Under the pieces are notes generated by a model. It had not been told where the DNA came from. It saw only the letters and a program-made list of their open reading frames with translations, and did not search any database. From NCBI GenBank assembly GCA_013141175.1, contig JABFRN010000001.1, forward strand, positions 992,001 to 1,056,000: 64,000 nt of DNA. The letters are read 5' to 3'. The translations under genes were made by a program, and so were the position numbers. Every line of letters begins with the position of its first letter. Within the stretch, counting starts at the first letter, position 1. Shown in pieces: positions 9,749-18,225 of this stretch. The stretch comes from Lysobacter sp. (GTDB lineage: Bacteria > Pseudomonadota > Gammaproteobacteria > Xanthomonadales > Xanthomonadaceae).

Positions 9749-9993
9749 CTGGCGAGGCGCGTCCTGGCTTGATCGTGAGTCGCGACACGGCCTTCGGCAA
9801 CCGCTTGCTCCCCACGCGCGATGCCCTCAAGGATGGTCATCCGTTGCTGCATGCGCTCATAGGTCTCAACGTCGATCAAATAAGCGCTGGGCAGCCCGTG
9901 TTGAGTAATGAGAATGGGCTCTTTGTCCCGCTCGATATCCGAGAGGAGTTCAGTCGCTTGACGCTTCAGCGTGGTGACGAGTTCAGTGCGCAT
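9736..9993 (-). CDS. Phd/YefM-family antitoxin
   Basis: This 85-residue protein precedes and overlaps the toxin gene. Its N-terminal half (TLKRQATELLSDI, then EPILITQHGLPSAYLIDV) matches the Phd/YefM DNA-binding fold, and the charged C-terminal half should wrap the toxin. Such antitoxins repress their own promoter, here expected just upstream at about 9994-10060. The pair lies between a P-II gene and ubiK, so it may be a small mobile insertion. Confidence 0.87.
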   Translation of the reverse strand: MRTELVTTLKRQATELLSDIERDKEPILITQHGLPSAYLIDVETYERMQQRMTILEGIARGEQAVAEGRVATHDQARTRLARWLK

Positions 9994-10157
9994 GAAGTGA
10001 CACTAAAGTATCACTGCAGGGCATGCAAGTGCTCGCAATGGCCCAACGCGGGCTTGACGGCCGGGTCAGACTTTCCCGACGCCCATGCGCGGTTTTCCCC
10101 GATGGTTCCGACACGACAGGCGCGGGATGCTGGGGCCCGCGCTACAATCCACAGGAC

Positions 10158-10445
10158 ATGCCCATGATCGACCTCAGCCAGATCGACGACCTCGCCCGCC
10201 GCCTCAGCGGCCTGGTGCCCCCCGCGCTGCGCGAGGGCCGCGAGGACATGCAGGACAACTTCAAGGCCGCGCTGCAATCCGGCCTGGCCAGACTCGATCT
10301 GGTCACCCGCGAAGAGTTCGACGTTCAGCGCGCGGTGCTCGCCCGCACCCGGACCCAGCTCGACGAGCTGCGGACGCTGGTCGAGCAGCTGGAAGCACAG
10401 CTCGCCCAACGCGACGCCGGCGACACCTCGCCACCCCAAGCCTGA
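10158..10445 (+). CDS. ubiK: Ubiquinone biosynthesis accessory factor UbiK (BMFP domain)
   Basis: This 95-residue coiled-coil protein matches the YqiC/UbiK (BMFP) family, which assists the soluble ubiquinone biosynthesis complex with UbiJ. The N terminus IDLSQIDDLARRLSGLVP and the segment REDMQDNFKAALQSGLARLDLV followed by VTREEFDVQ are characteristic, and a C-terminal heptad coiled coil follows. ATG at 10158 or 10164 is possible. The gene sits 11 bp before comM and is likely co-transcribed with it, an order common in Xanthomonadaceae by my recollection. Confidence 0.88.
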   Translation: MPMIDLSQIDDLARRLSGLVPPALREGREDMQDNFKAALQSGLARLDLVTREEFDVQRAVLARTRTQLDELRTLVEQLEAQLAQRDAGDTSPPQA

Positions 10446-10456
10446 GGGCCGCCACC

Positions 10457-11971
10457 ATGACCCTTGCGCTCGTGCACACCCGTGCACGCACCGGCGTGCG
10501 CGCGCCCGCCGTGAAAGTCGAAGTGTTTCTCGCCGGCGGGTTGCCGCGCATGTCCATCGTCGGCCTGCCCGAAGCGGCGGTCCGCGAAGCCAAGGACCGC
10601 GTTCGCGCCGCGATCCAGTGCGCGCAGTACGACTTTCCCACCCGCGTCATCACCGTGAATCTCGCGCCTGCGGATCTGCCGAAGGACGGTGGCCGCTTCG
10701 ACCTGCCGATCGCGCTGGGCATCCTCGCCGCCAGCGGGCAGATTCCGCTGCAGGCCTTGAACGAATACGAATTCCTCGGCGAACTCGGGCTCACCGGCGA
10801 ACTGCGCAGCATCGACGGCGTGCTGCCGGCGGCGCTGGCCGCCGCCGAGCACGGCCGCAAATTGATCGTGCCCGTCTTCAACGGCGCCGAGGCCGCGCTC
10901 GCGTCCGAAGTCGAGGCGTATACCGCACGCACGCTGCTGGAAGTCTGCGGCCATCTGTGCGGACACCGCTCGCTGCCGGCCGCGATCGCACCCGCCAGCG
11001 CCTACGACTACGGCCCCGACCTGCGCGACGTGCGCGGACAGACGCGCGCGCGGCGCGCACTGGAAATCTCCGCCGCGGGCAGCCATCACCTGCTCCTCGT
11101 CGGCCCGCCCGGCTGCGGCAAGACCCTGCTCGCCTCGCGCCTGCCCGGCCTGCTGCCGGAAGCCAGCGAAGTCGACGCGCTGGAAACCGCCGCCATCGCA
11201 TCGATCAGCGGACGCGGCCTCGACCCCACCCGCTGGCGCACCCGCCCCTTTCGCAGCCCGCACCACACCGCCAGCGCCGTCGCTCTGGTCGGCGGCGGCG
11301 CCGAACCGCGTCCCGGCGAAATCTCACTCGCCCACAACGGCGTCCTGTTTCTGGACGAATTGCCTGAATGGGACCGCCGCGCGCTGGAAGTGCTGCGCGA
11401 ACCGCTGGAATCCGGAATCGTGACCATCTCACGCGCAGCGCGGCAGAGCGAGTTTCCGGCGCGCTTCCAGTTGGTTGCAGCGATGAATCCTTGTCCTTGT
11501 GGCTGGGCGGGCGATCCTTCGGGGCGATGTCGTTGTCATCCTGAAGCGATCCTGCGTTATCGAGGAAAAATTTCAGGGCCGTTGCTCGAACGCATCGATC
11601 TGCATGTGGAAGTGCCGCGATTGCCACCGGCGGAATTGCGTCCCGATGCGCCCCCCGGTGAATCCAGTGATGTGGTGCGTACTCGCGTTGTGCGTGCACG
11701 CGAAGTGCAACGACAACGTGCAGGCCGCTGCAACGCGCATCTCGATCAATCTGAAACGAATGCGGTGTGTCGGCTTGCGCCGGATGATCAGGCGATGCTG
11801 GAGAACGCGATTGATCTGTTGCAGCTCTCGGCGCGGTCGATGCATCGCATTCTGCGGGTGGCGCGGACGATTGCTGATCTTGCTGGTAGTGCGGATATTC
11901 TTGGGCCGCATGTAGCTGAGGCTATTGGGTATCGGCGTGGGGAGCGGGCAATATCGTCACGAGCGACGTGA
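10457..11971 (+). CDS. comM: ComM AAA+ helicase (Mg-chelatase-like competence protein)
   Basis: This 504-residue protein belongs to the YifB/ComM family, a hexameric helicase that promotes branch migration during natural transformation. The N-terminal ChlI-like domain (1-120) includes LPRMSIVGLPEAAV, Walker A GPPGCGKT is at 216-223, the Walker B region LFLDELPEWDR lies near 300, and a cysteine-rich segment NPCPCGWAGD sits near 343-352. The 3' third, from about base 11490, uses visibly different, less GC-rich codons than the 5' part. A near-identical copy of this 3' third (residues about 347-504) is found at 19666-20145 and a shorter one at 17933-18077, which suggests that the 3' end was replaced or duplicated by an insertion event. 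Confidence 0.95.
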   Translation: MTLALVHTRARTGVRAPAVKVEVFLAGGLPRMSIVGLPEAAVREAKDRVRAAIQCAQYDFPTRVITVNLAPADLPKDGGRFDLPIALGILAASGQIPLQALNEYEFLGELGLTGELRSIDGVLPAALAAAEHGRKLIVPVFNGAEAALASEVEAYTARTLLEVCGHLCGHRSLPAAIAPASAYDYGPDLRDVRGQTRARRALEISAAGSHHLLLVGPPGCGKTLLASRLPGLLPEASEVDALETAAIASISGRGLDPTRWRTRPFRSPHHTASAVALVGGGAEPRPGEISLAHNGVLFLDELPEWDRRALEVLREPLESGIVTISRAARQSEFPARFQLVAAMNPCPCGWAGDPSGRCRCHPEAILRYRGKISGPLLERIDLHVEVPRLPPAELRPDAPPGESSDVVRTRVVRAREVQRQRAGRCNAHLDQSETNAVCRLAPDDQAMLENAIDLLQLSARSMHRILRVARTIADLAGSADILGPHVAEAIGYRRGERAISSRAT

Positions 11972-12027
11972 GATCATCGGGCGGCCTTCAGCCCACCATT
12001 GCAACTGGAGAAAGGCCCCACTGACCC

Positions 12028-12172
12028 GAATGGCACTTACTTAAGCACGGCATCCAGATTTGTGTCATTCCCGCGTAGGCGGGAATCCAGTGACTTCAGG
12101 CTTTCTTGACCAAGCGAAGGCGCTGGATCCCCGCTTTCGCGGGGATGACGGGGCTTAAGTAAGCGCCATTCC
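12028..12172. repeat. 145-bp palindromic repeat element
   Basis: The outer ends are inverted: GAATGGCACTTACTTAAGC at 12028-12046 and its near complement at 12153-12172. Inside lie two REP-like hairpins, GTCATTCCCGCG.. and ..CGCGGGGATGAC. It looks like a non-coding MITE or BIME unit. It lies directly after comM, between that gene's stop and the first accessory gene. The flanking bases 12020-12026 and 12174-12183 read CTGACCC/ACTGACCCC, motifs seen near RAYT elements elsewhere in this window. Confidence 0.75.
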
Positions 12173-12191
12173 ACACTGACCCCTGTTTTTC

Positions 12192-12223
12192 GTAGGGCGC
12201 ACAAGTCGAAGGCGTGGTGCGCC
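12192..12223. repeat. GTAG-type REP palindrome
   Basis: GTAGGGCGCACAAGTC begins a hairpin that closes with GGTGCGCC. It is almost the same unit as at 21249-21280 (GTAGGGTGCATAAGTC...), and a decayed inverted copy lies at about 52936-52962. The 5' GTAG is the mark of REPs served by RAYT transposases in Xanthomonadaceae. Confidence 0.7.
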
Positions 12224-12294
12224 GTTTTATTTGAACGGTGGGAAGCTAACCCGGCCCGATGTTGTATTGAAATTTGCTCGCAGAGTCGCCCTGA

Positions 12295-13260
12295 TCAGTC
12301 TTTAAGGTGATGGCGGTCCACACCTCGAAGAATTTTCTCGAGAAGCGCAAGACTCTTGGGCGAATCGAAAACCGCTGAATGGATCTTCTTTCGTCGATCG
12401 ATAACGTCGGAGACGTCCCAATCAAATACGTTGTCCCAAACCGAATTCCCATCTGCCAGACCACTACGTCCAAGCCTGCGTGTGCCGAAGTGCTTTAGCC
12501 CCGCAGAAGCGCCAAGCACCTCGTCCAGCCCAGTGTATAAAGCGCCAATTCTGTAGCATAAGTTCGCCATCAGGCTTCCGTCGCTATCCTCGGGTTTCTC
12601 TTTCTGGAATATGTCGTTATCGACATCGGCGGCAACCATCGCGAGTTGATGAATCAGGGTGATCAGCTGCGGGCTGTTTAAACGCTTTGCCGCAACAGCG
12701 AGGCCCTTCTGGACAACATAGCCCCCCATGCTATGTGCGATAACCGAGATTTTGGCGCGACATTGCAGTTCCAGATTGTCTGCATCGGCCGCATTGCGTT
12801 CCTGGACAGACACCACGTCATGAAGTTTGACGAAGAGCTCTGCTGTCTGGGTTCCAGAGTCGCGTGCATCTTCCCTGTCGGGAAGGTATCCGGCTGCGGA
12901 ACCGTTTGAGGGCCAACTGAAAAGCATGGGACAGCCAAGATCAGTTGCTTCAAACAGGTCGGACTTGAGTTGCCGATAGCGCTCCACAGATTCTTTCCAG
13001 GTGTTGTTGTAACCGTGTACAAACAGCGAGAGATGCTTCTGATCCTCATTGTTAAAATCGTGGATGACCGGAAACGTCGATGCGATTTCCTGCAAGGCCT
13101 TGACGAGCTTCCCGCCGTCCAACTTTTCCCAATTACTGGCTTTGGTCGGGGCAGACTTGGCTGGGCAGGTGTAGCAGACCAGCTTGTCGACGCGTTGAGA
13201 GCCCCAGCCATCCGATTCAGCGTTGCGGTTCGTAACCATGAAATATGGAATATTTTTCAT
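12295..13260 (-). CDS. Alpha/beta-fold hydrolase (DUF900-like)
   Basis: This 321-residue protein has the nucleophile elbow AHSMGG with Ser at about residue 175, preceded by a KHLSLFVHGYNNTW strand that resembles the oxyanion region of DUF900 hydrolases. A plausible acid lies in AADVDND and a plausible His in IHSAV near the C terminus. It has no signal peptide. An RBS GGAGAG lies 8 bases before the ATG. It is the last gene of a minus-strand series (lipoprotein, NlpC/P60-like enzyme, membrane protein, hydrolase), with repeat elements in the spacers. A lipase or esterase activity is inferred from fold only; an effector role is possible but unproven. Confidence 0.78.
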   Translation of the reverse strand: MKNIPYFMVTNRNAESDGWGSQRVDKLVCYTCPAKSAPTKASNWEKLDGGKLVKALQEIASTFPVIHDFNNEDQKHLSLFVHGYNNTWKESVERYRQLKSDLFEATDLGCPMLFSWPSNGSAAGYLPDREDARDSGTQTAELFVKLHDVVSVQERNAADADNLELQCRAKISVIAHSMGGYVVQKGLAVAAKRLNSPQLITLIHQLAMVAADVDNDIFQKEKPEDSDGSLMANLCYRIGALYTGLDEVLGASAGLKHFGTRRLGRSGLADGNSVWDNVFDWDVSDVIDRRKKIHSAVFDSPKSLALLEKILRGVDRHHLKD

Positions 13261-13384
13261 ATTGCGCTCTCCGTAAGCATTGTCATCAATGTCCGCGATC
13301 TACCATTCACAGGATGGGATTCGTCTCTTTTTCACAATCTCTGCCCTGAATTTGAAATACACGGCTGGCGAATCCAGTCAGGGA

Positions 13385-13420
13385 AAATGCCAACGGCATG
13401 TCTTGATTGTGGGTGTCCCA
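13385..13420. repeat. Partial copy (right end) of the GGGACACCCA element
   Basis: The sequence GGCATGTCTTGATTGTGGGTGTCCCA matches the right end of the complete copies at 29892-30037 and 14845-14957. The left end is missing. It stands ten bases before a complete copy, so two elements were once in tandem here. Confidence 0.6.
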
Positions 13421-13430
13421 ATCTCCTAGA

Positions 13431-13543
13431 GGGACACCCACTACTTCATTTGGCAATGCGGTGACCGCGAGAAACCATAGTGGCGACACCTGTCTAAGCA
13501 GCGGCTAGCGGAGTGTCGAGCTTTTCTAGATCGTGTGTGTCCC
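13431..13543. repeat. Dispersed 113-bp element with GGGACACCCA inverted ends (copy 1)
   Basis: The left end GGGACACCCA and right end TGTGTGTCCC are inverted relative to each other (one mismatch). The interior TACTTCATTTGGCAATGCG...ACCTGTCTAAGCAGCGGCTAGCGG is shared with the other copies. The unit lies in the 366-bp gap between the hydrolase and the two-helix membrane protein. I see no gene or clear promoter in this gap besides the partial and the complete element. Confidence 0.75.
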
Positions 13544-13626
13544 GGTCTTGAGCTCCTAAAGCACTAGCTCAGCCGCCGCTCTGCCGTAGCGAAGCAAATG
13601 CAAAACAGTCGACTGGAGCGTCTAGA

Positions 13627-14595
13627 TTAGCTCCCACCGCTTCGCTCCCGCGAAACTTCTCTGGCAGCAGCGCGGCCGACTCCTTGGGCAAGGACGTAAC
13701 CACCGATGCCTCCAAGCAAGGTTCCTAAGGTAGTTTCCTTAAGAATGCCTGCCAATCCCAATGCCATGATAACGCTCAGCAGTATCATCACGGTTACGAA
13801 TTGTATAACTTGCCCGGAAGTAACCCATTCCATTTGAATATTTTCGGAGAAGAGCTTTACGCAAAGTATCGCTCCAATACTGAATAGACCGATTACAGAA
13901 ATAACAATCCACAGCGATCCGCTGAGCTGTTGCTGACTTGTTTTTTCATTTAGAAGTTGCTGAACATCCGCTTTTCTTGTCTGCAAGAGTTCAATCACCT
14001 TCTGAAGGTTGCCTCGAAGCGCCTCTCGTGCTCTTGCATCTTCCTCATATTTTTCTTTTACTGTGTCGAAGAAATTGATGATTGCTTCTTGTTTTGTATC
14101 GTCACCGATAAATGATTTAAGTGCTTCACAGGTATTTCCATTGGATGCCACCCCTCCATCCTCTCGCCGCCACGGATCGTCAGGTTCCAAGTCATGCATA
14201 AAAATTGTGTCCGATATTGCTCTGTACGAATCATTGAGCGACTTGCGGAGTCTAGTGAGAATATCTTTGGCGGCAATTTTGCAATCAATGGTTCTGAGCT
14301 CTGTGATCGCTGACGCAGCCTCCGCTTTGGCCTTATCGATGGCGTTTGAGTTATCTTTAGGCTTGATCGAAGCCAATGCTCGTCGATAAGTGGCGAGTTC
14401 GTCTTCGTATCGTGAATTTAAGTCGTAGAGAATGTTCAGATCGTCTGGAAGTGGCGTTTTATCTGAGCTTAGTTCCGATAATCGTGCTACAAGCTCGTCA
14501 TTCGATGGAACACTTCTGAGTATCTGCGATTGAGTAAATCCTTCCAATGGCAAGATCATGAATATGACAAAAAAACTTAAGCCTCGTAAGTACAT
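13627..14595 (-). CDS. Exported/membrane protein with coiled coil and two C-terminal helices
   Basis: This 322-residue protein starts with a signal sequence (YLRGLSFFVIFMILP, cleavage near FTQS), followed by about 200 mainly helical, charged residues with four cysteines, then two transmembrane helices (about 220-245 and 255-285) and a Gly-rich amphipathic tail GTLLGGIGGYVLAQGVG. The ATG at 14595 has GAGG 8 bases upstream and starts the signal sequence; the frame extends further upstream without support. I do not recognise the family. The Gly-rich end resembles pore- or phage-holin-like segments, which is only a resemblance. Base composition is clearly lower in GC than the core genes, fitting acquired DNA. 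Confidence 0.7.
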   Translation of the reverse strand: MYLRGLSFFVIFMILPLEGFTQSQILRSVPSNDELVARLSELSSDKTPLPDDLNILYDLNSRYEDELATYRRALASIKPKDNSNAIDKAKAEAASAITELRTIDCKIAAKDILTRLRKSLNDSYRAISDTIFMHDLEPDDPWRREDGGVASNGNTCEALKSFIGDDTKQEAIINFFDTVKEKYEEDARAREALRGNLQKVIELLQTRKADVQQLLNEKTSQQQLSGSLWIVISVIGLFSIGAILCVKLFSENIQMEWVTSGQVIQFVTVMILLSVIMALGLAGILKETTLGTLLGGIGGYVLAQGVGRAAAREVSRERSGGS

Positions 14596-14844
14596 AACTA
14601 GATCCTCGATTAGGAAGCTGACGCTTACTCGACCCCACATTTGGGTTGGTATTGAGATGCTCGCTATTTCCCTGGTGCCCGTCAAAAGCGAAACCGCGAG
14701 AGGAACCAAACGGTTACATCGGCTTGCTCCGAGCAGCAGGGCATGAGGAAAAATGCTACGCCCGATGGAAAGGTTGACATCTGATACCGCCTCGCGTTTT
14801 GGAGCAAGACCGAGACACCAACTAACTCATCATCACCAAAGGCT

Positions 14845-14957
14845 GGGACACCCACTACTTCATAGGGCAATGCGCTGATCACGAGGATCCACAATGACGA
14901 AACCTGTCTGAGAAGTGGCTAGCGGCGTTTCGCGATTTTCTGAATTGTGGGCGTCCC
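14845..14957. repeat. Dispersed 113-bp element with GGGACACCCA inverted ends (copy 2)
   Basis: This copy runs from GGGACACCCA to TGGGCGTCCC and is exactly as long as copy 1. The interior matches: CTACTTCATAGGGCAATGCG, then GACGAAACCTGTCTGAGAAG, then GGCTAGCGGCGTTTCG. It lies in the 624-bp gap between two accessory genes. Confidence 0.78.
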
Positions 14958-15219
14958 AGTATCCAACCGGGCGTGCGACCCATCGAACAATCCATCGGGA
15001 AATTTGGCTCAGAGTAGGCTTTCCCTGCAGAACTAAAAAAAGACGACACTGACTCCTGTTTCGTGTGGTCTTTTTTGGCTCTGCTGGAAAAATCTGCTCT
15101 GGCCCTGTTTCCGTTTCCGTTTCCGTTTCTGAGATAATGGCGAGTGGGCTACCCAGCCAGCAACTGTAAATTTCTGTCTATTTGATTTTGATAGTGCATA
15201 AGTTATTCAAGTGGATCAA
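14958..15219. other. Gene-free spacer with decayed RAYT-type tags
   Basis: No gene is visible. The stretch holds GACACTGACTCCTGTTTCG near 15042, similar to the CTGACCCCTGTTTTTCG tag at 12176, and a short run of direct GTTTCC repeats near 15107-15130. Both look like remnants of mobile repeat units. Confidence 0.5.
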
Positions 15220-16074
15220 TCAATCCTGAGAAAAACCTTCGTAATCTACAATGATCGTCTTATCATTTTTAATCCAGACTGCAGCATTGCTCATGCGAAT
15301 GGCGCGGCCATGCTTCTTGTAGTTCCCACTAGAACAATGGACGACCTTGCGTACACCTGCCACGCCCGGGCCATCTACTTCTACAACGATACCAATGTGG
15401 CCTTCCTTACCGGATTGGTCGCCGTATACCAGCAGACTTCCCGGTCTAGCCTGCTCAACCGCGCTGAAAAATCCAGTCTGATGGATACCGTCCTTATAGA
15501 CAGCAGTGGTTTCGAACCAGCCGCCATTTACTTTTACATAGAGTGGATGCGACACCTTGACGGAAATACGCAGGCACCAAGCCACAAAACTTGAACAGTC
15601 GGTACGCATGCCTGACTCAGGCCAACGCTCGGCGGCCAACTTCGGATTGACTTTATTCTGAAGCGTATAAACTGTTTCGGAATTAACAGCGGATAGTGCT
15701 CTGCCGACCAATGTCTCCCTGCTGAGGATGCCTGCATTAGGTTCGGACACTGATTCATTCATGGAACCCGCGAGCAAGGATTCGGCCGATGCCATCGGCA
15801 CCAATGCGTCATGCATACGGTATGCCCTTACCTTCGTTTCCTTGCCGCCTACCAGCATCTTGCCAGACCAGCTTATCGTTGCATTTGCAGGCGCTGTTTC
15901 GTTCGCCGGTAATAGCAAAAGCTTGGGCGAAAGATTAGCAGAAGTAAATTCGATAACGTTCCAATCCTGCTTGATTTCACAGCCAACAAATGTGAATCCA
16001 CCTACTTCGACCTGATAGATACGATTAGCGGCTTCCGCGAGTGGCAGATTACCCGGAAATTTCTGACTGGCCAT
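15220..16074 (-). CDS. NlpC/P60-like cysteine hydrolase
   Basis: This 284-residue protein has an N-terminal half of unknown fold and a C-terminal papain-like domain. The nucleophile motif is TDCSSFVAWCLR (Cys about residue 173), and the matching histidine is in EGHIGIVVEVD (His about 237). This pairing is typical of NlpC/P60 or CHAP amidases that cut peptidoglycan. No signal peptide is visible, so export would need another route, as for secretion-system effectors. The ATG at 16074 follows GGAGG at a good distance and lies 2 bp after the stop of the lipoprotein gene, so the two are translationally coupled. A lipoprotein partner could be an immunity protein; that is speculation. Confidence 0.75.
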   Translation of the reverse strand: MASQKFPGNLPLAEAANRIYQVEVGGFTFVGCEIKQDWNVIEFTSANLSPKLLLLPANETAPANATISWSGKMLVGGKETKVRAYRMHDALVPMASAESLLAGSMNESVSEPNAGILSRETLVGRALSAVNSETVYTLQNKVNPKLAAERWPESGMRTDCSSFVAWCLRISVKVSHPLYVKVNGGWFETTAVYKDGIHQTGFFSAVEQARPGSLLVYGDQSGKEGHIGIVVEVDGPGVAGVRKVVHCSSGNYKKHGRAIRMSNAAVWIKNDKTIIVDYEGFSQD

Positions 16075-16076
16075 GT

Positions 16077-16997
16077 TCAACTTCCTCCACAGGGCACGGT
16101 GAACCCTTGTTTCTTGAGTTGCTCGATGAGTGCTTCGTCAAATGCTTTGTCATCGTGGAATCGATGCTTTATTTTAATCTCTTCCACCAGATCACTCACG
16201 CTTGCAAGATTGACAGCCGAAGGATGGACGTTCCGATACGCTGCATAAAGTCTGGGTTGGTCAGTCTCTTTATGAGCTATCTTAATAGCTTCTAACACCA
16301 TAGTCAGGCATTCACGCCTTTTCGTCTCCGCATCAGTTAGTGGGACATTCTCGCGAAGTTTGGCGAGTTCTGTGTTGCTCTCCTCGATCGAAGTTTGCGC
16401 GTTTGCGGATACAAAGGTCAGACCAGCCATCAAGCTTCCGGCCCTCTGGTAGGCCAACAAGTCTTCGTGCGCTAGCCCGATTGGGTAGAGATCAACACTT
16501 GCGCTCATTCCCCTGATGATTGGCACCAAAGCTTTCTTTCGATTCGCATCCATGGCAGCAATGAGCGCGGTGACGGTCTGTTCGAGAAAGGCCTCCTTGT
16601 TTATAACTTCGTCACTGCCGGTGATTAGCAGACTCGCTGCAGCGTAGTTGGCTTTTACACCAGATGAAGGTGTCAGTGAACTGGCTATGCCCAGCGCTAA
16701 AGTGGTGATCCCCGTTGCGATTCCCCAGCCAGCTTCGCTGCGTCTTAGCTCTCTCACGAACTCATGGTGGTTGTCGTTGATACAAGTCATCGCATTATTA
16801 ATCCAAGCATTGCGCTCCTTCGTATCATGTGTATATCTGAGCGTCGCTTGGGTGTTGCATTCTGTTTGCAAAGTGAATTTATTAGCGTTCTCCGTGACCA
16901 GCGGTGGTTTCACGTCAGATTTTGGCATCCCTATCAGCGACTGACACCCACACAGCATGGCGACCAAACATAAAAGTACTGGTTGGAGCAATCTCAT
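16077..16997 (-). CDS. Lipoprotein of unknown function
   Basis: This 306-residue protein begins with a lipoprotein signal (RLLQPVLLCLVAMLCGCQS), whose lipobox LCGC places the lipidated Cys near residue 17. The mature part is helical with several cysteines and a hydrophobic glycine-containing segment (ATGITTLALGIASSL) near residue 90. The start at 16997 is chosen for the signal peptide; AAGG lies very close to it, and in-frame ATGs at 17051 and 17066 are alternatives. It is the first gene of the coupled pair with the NlpC/P60-like enzyme. No known family comes to mind. Confidence 0.7.
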   Translation of the reverse strand: MRLLQPVLLCLVAMLCGCQSLIGMPKSDVKPPLVTENANKFTLQTECNTQATLRYTHDTKERNAWINNAMTCINDNHHEFVRELRRSEAGWGIATGITTLALGIASSLTPSSGVKANYAAASLLITGSDEVINKEAFLEQTVTALIAAMDANRKKALVPIIRGMSASVDLYPIGLAHEDLLAYQRAGSLMAGLTFVSANAQTSIEESNTELAKLRENVPLTDAETKRRECLTMVLEAIKIAHKETDQPRLYAAYRNVHPSAVNLASVSDLVEEIKIKHRFHDDKAFDEALIEQLKKQGFTVPCGGS

Positions 16998-17320
16998 ACC
17001 TTCAGTACCGCATCCTTGCTTGGCACTCCCTCTGAAAAATAGATCATTCATCGCTTTCAATTGCATTCTCCTTGGACAAGACCTTCGAGCACTCGAACCA
17101 CGAATCAACCTTTAACAGGCTAATGAAGTACTGTTTGACACATGCAGAAATGCAATTTTATAAAATTGGGGTCAGAGTAGAAATTTAGCTGACAGGGTCA
17201 GATTCACTTCTCATATTCGTCAGAAACAAAAAAAATATATTTTCACTAGCTGTTCCATGGTCACGTAGCAGCAACCACATTCCGGTCTTTCTTTTCGCTC
17301 ACAAAAGCATCACTCCCGCA
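16998..17320. other. Gene-free spacer
   Basis: I see no gene here. An AT-rich stretch at about 17120-17260 probably contains the promoter of the minus-strand lipoprotein operon. A GGGGTCAGAGTAG tag at 17168-17180 and ACAGGGTCAG at 17192 resemble the ends of RAYT-linked repeats. Confidence 0.5.
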
Positions 17321-17710
17321 TCATTTTTGCCTCGGCTCGCACGCCACTCCATCACGATTCAGATGCGTCCCATATCCCGGCTCGCCACGTTTCACCGGCG
17401 CCGCACCCGCTGCACGCGCTGCGGCACAGTTCGCAAACACACTCGGATCCCGCGGCACGCGCAGAGGTGCGATCCGCGACGGCGCAAGACTGTTGGTCGA
17501 CACAGCATCACTATGCGATGAAGCACCACCGCCACGATGACAGTGATAGCCACAGCGTTTGCGGTCGTGGTGGCAGTCTTCGGCGTTGAGTCCTCCGCCG
17601 TGAGCGGAGATATCGCCAATGAAGCGCAGTGCGATGGCGGTGAGCGCCATCGGTATCGAGACGCCGTCTAGCGATAAAGCCGATGCTTCTCCTGCGCCTT
17701 CCCTAGCCAT
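17321..17710 (-). CDS. Excalibur calcium-binding domain protein with YHCH motif
   Basis: This 129-residue protein carries the small motif SAHGGGLNAEDCHHDRKR followed by GYHCHRGG in its middle, and a C-terminal Excalibur domain (FANCAAARAAGAAPVKRG, then PGYGTHLNRDGVACE) whose Asp/Cys pattern resembles an EF-hand-like calcium loop. These two parts often occur together in small exported proteins. The start at 17710 has AGGGGG 8 bases upstream; a hydrophobic stretch (ALTAIALRFIGDI) would act as an export signal, though the leader is long. A second, frameshifted copy lies at 28156-28523. The domain is intact here, but the calcium loop is shorter than in the other copy (NRDG rather than DRDGDG). 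Confidence 0.68.
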   Translation of the reverse strand: MAREGAGEASALSLDGVSIPMALTAIALRFIGDISAHGGGLNAEDCHHDRKRCGYHCHRGGGASSHSDAVSTNSLAPSRIAPLRVPRDPSVFANCAAARAAGAAPVKRGEPGYGTHLNRDGVACEPRQK

Positions 17711-17880
17711 CCGGCATTCCCCCTGTGAAATGCGCTCCAATGTTGATGATGAAGCGTGATCGAAGTCTCGTTGCCTGGCGATTTGGTTGTCAATTGTTGC
17801 CGTGAATCCGCTACCGCAGGGACGCAATGTGAATTTCGCTATCTGTGCCGGAAGCCCTTGTTTACTTATGTTTGATCAAT
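17321..17880. repeat. Segmental duplication A, copy 1
   Basis: About 560 bp covering the Excalibur gene and its upstream region is repeated at 28156-28690. Shared blocks upstream of the gene include ATTCCCCCTGTG, GATCGAAGTCTC and GAATCCGCTACCGC. The two copies differ by many substitutions and small gaps, so the duplication is not recent. Confidence 0.75.
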
Positions 17881-17932
17881 CGCAAAGTTGAAATCGATCC
17901 ATGGCTTCAATGCTCGGGTTGCATGCCCCCAA

Positions 17933-18077
17933 TTGGCCCGCCGAGTTGCGCCCCGATGCCCAACCCGGCGAAGGCAGCGACGTGGTTCGCGCATGCGTGC
18001 CCCGTGCGCGCGAAGTCGCGCCGAACGCTGCAACGCGCCTCTCGATCAATCAGAAACGAATGCGGCGTTTCGGCTTA
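17933..18077 (+). pseudogene. Degraded internal fragment of comM
   Basis: About 145 bp match comM bases near 11622-11780: GCCGAGTTGCGCCCCGATGC, then GAAGGCAGCGACGTGGTTCG, then CTCGATCAATCAGAAACGAA. A short deletion shifts the frame midway, and the match stops at TTTCGGCTTA, just before a GGACACCCA element end. It cannot be functional. It stands between the Excalibur gene and the truncated diguanylate cyclase. Confidence 0.8.
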
Positions 18078-18085
18078 AAGGACTT

Positions 18086-18156
18086 AGGACACCCACTACT
18101 TCATTGGGCAATAGGATCGAGCGGCATGTTGGGATTCACCGAATTGTGGCTGTCCC
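18086..18156. repeat. GGGACACCCA element, internally deleted copy
   Basis: The left end AGGACACCCACTACTTCATTG and right end CACCGAATTGTGGCTGTCCC are present but the middle is lost, leaving 71 bp. It stands 69 bp before the truncated diguanylate cyclase; the full copy at 29892-30037 stands in the same place before the intact gene. Confidence 0.75.
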
Positions 18157-18225
18157 GATCTCTGCACCACCACGAATATCACCGCCGGAACGCCAAACGC
18201 CGCATGCATCTGACATGATTCGCAC

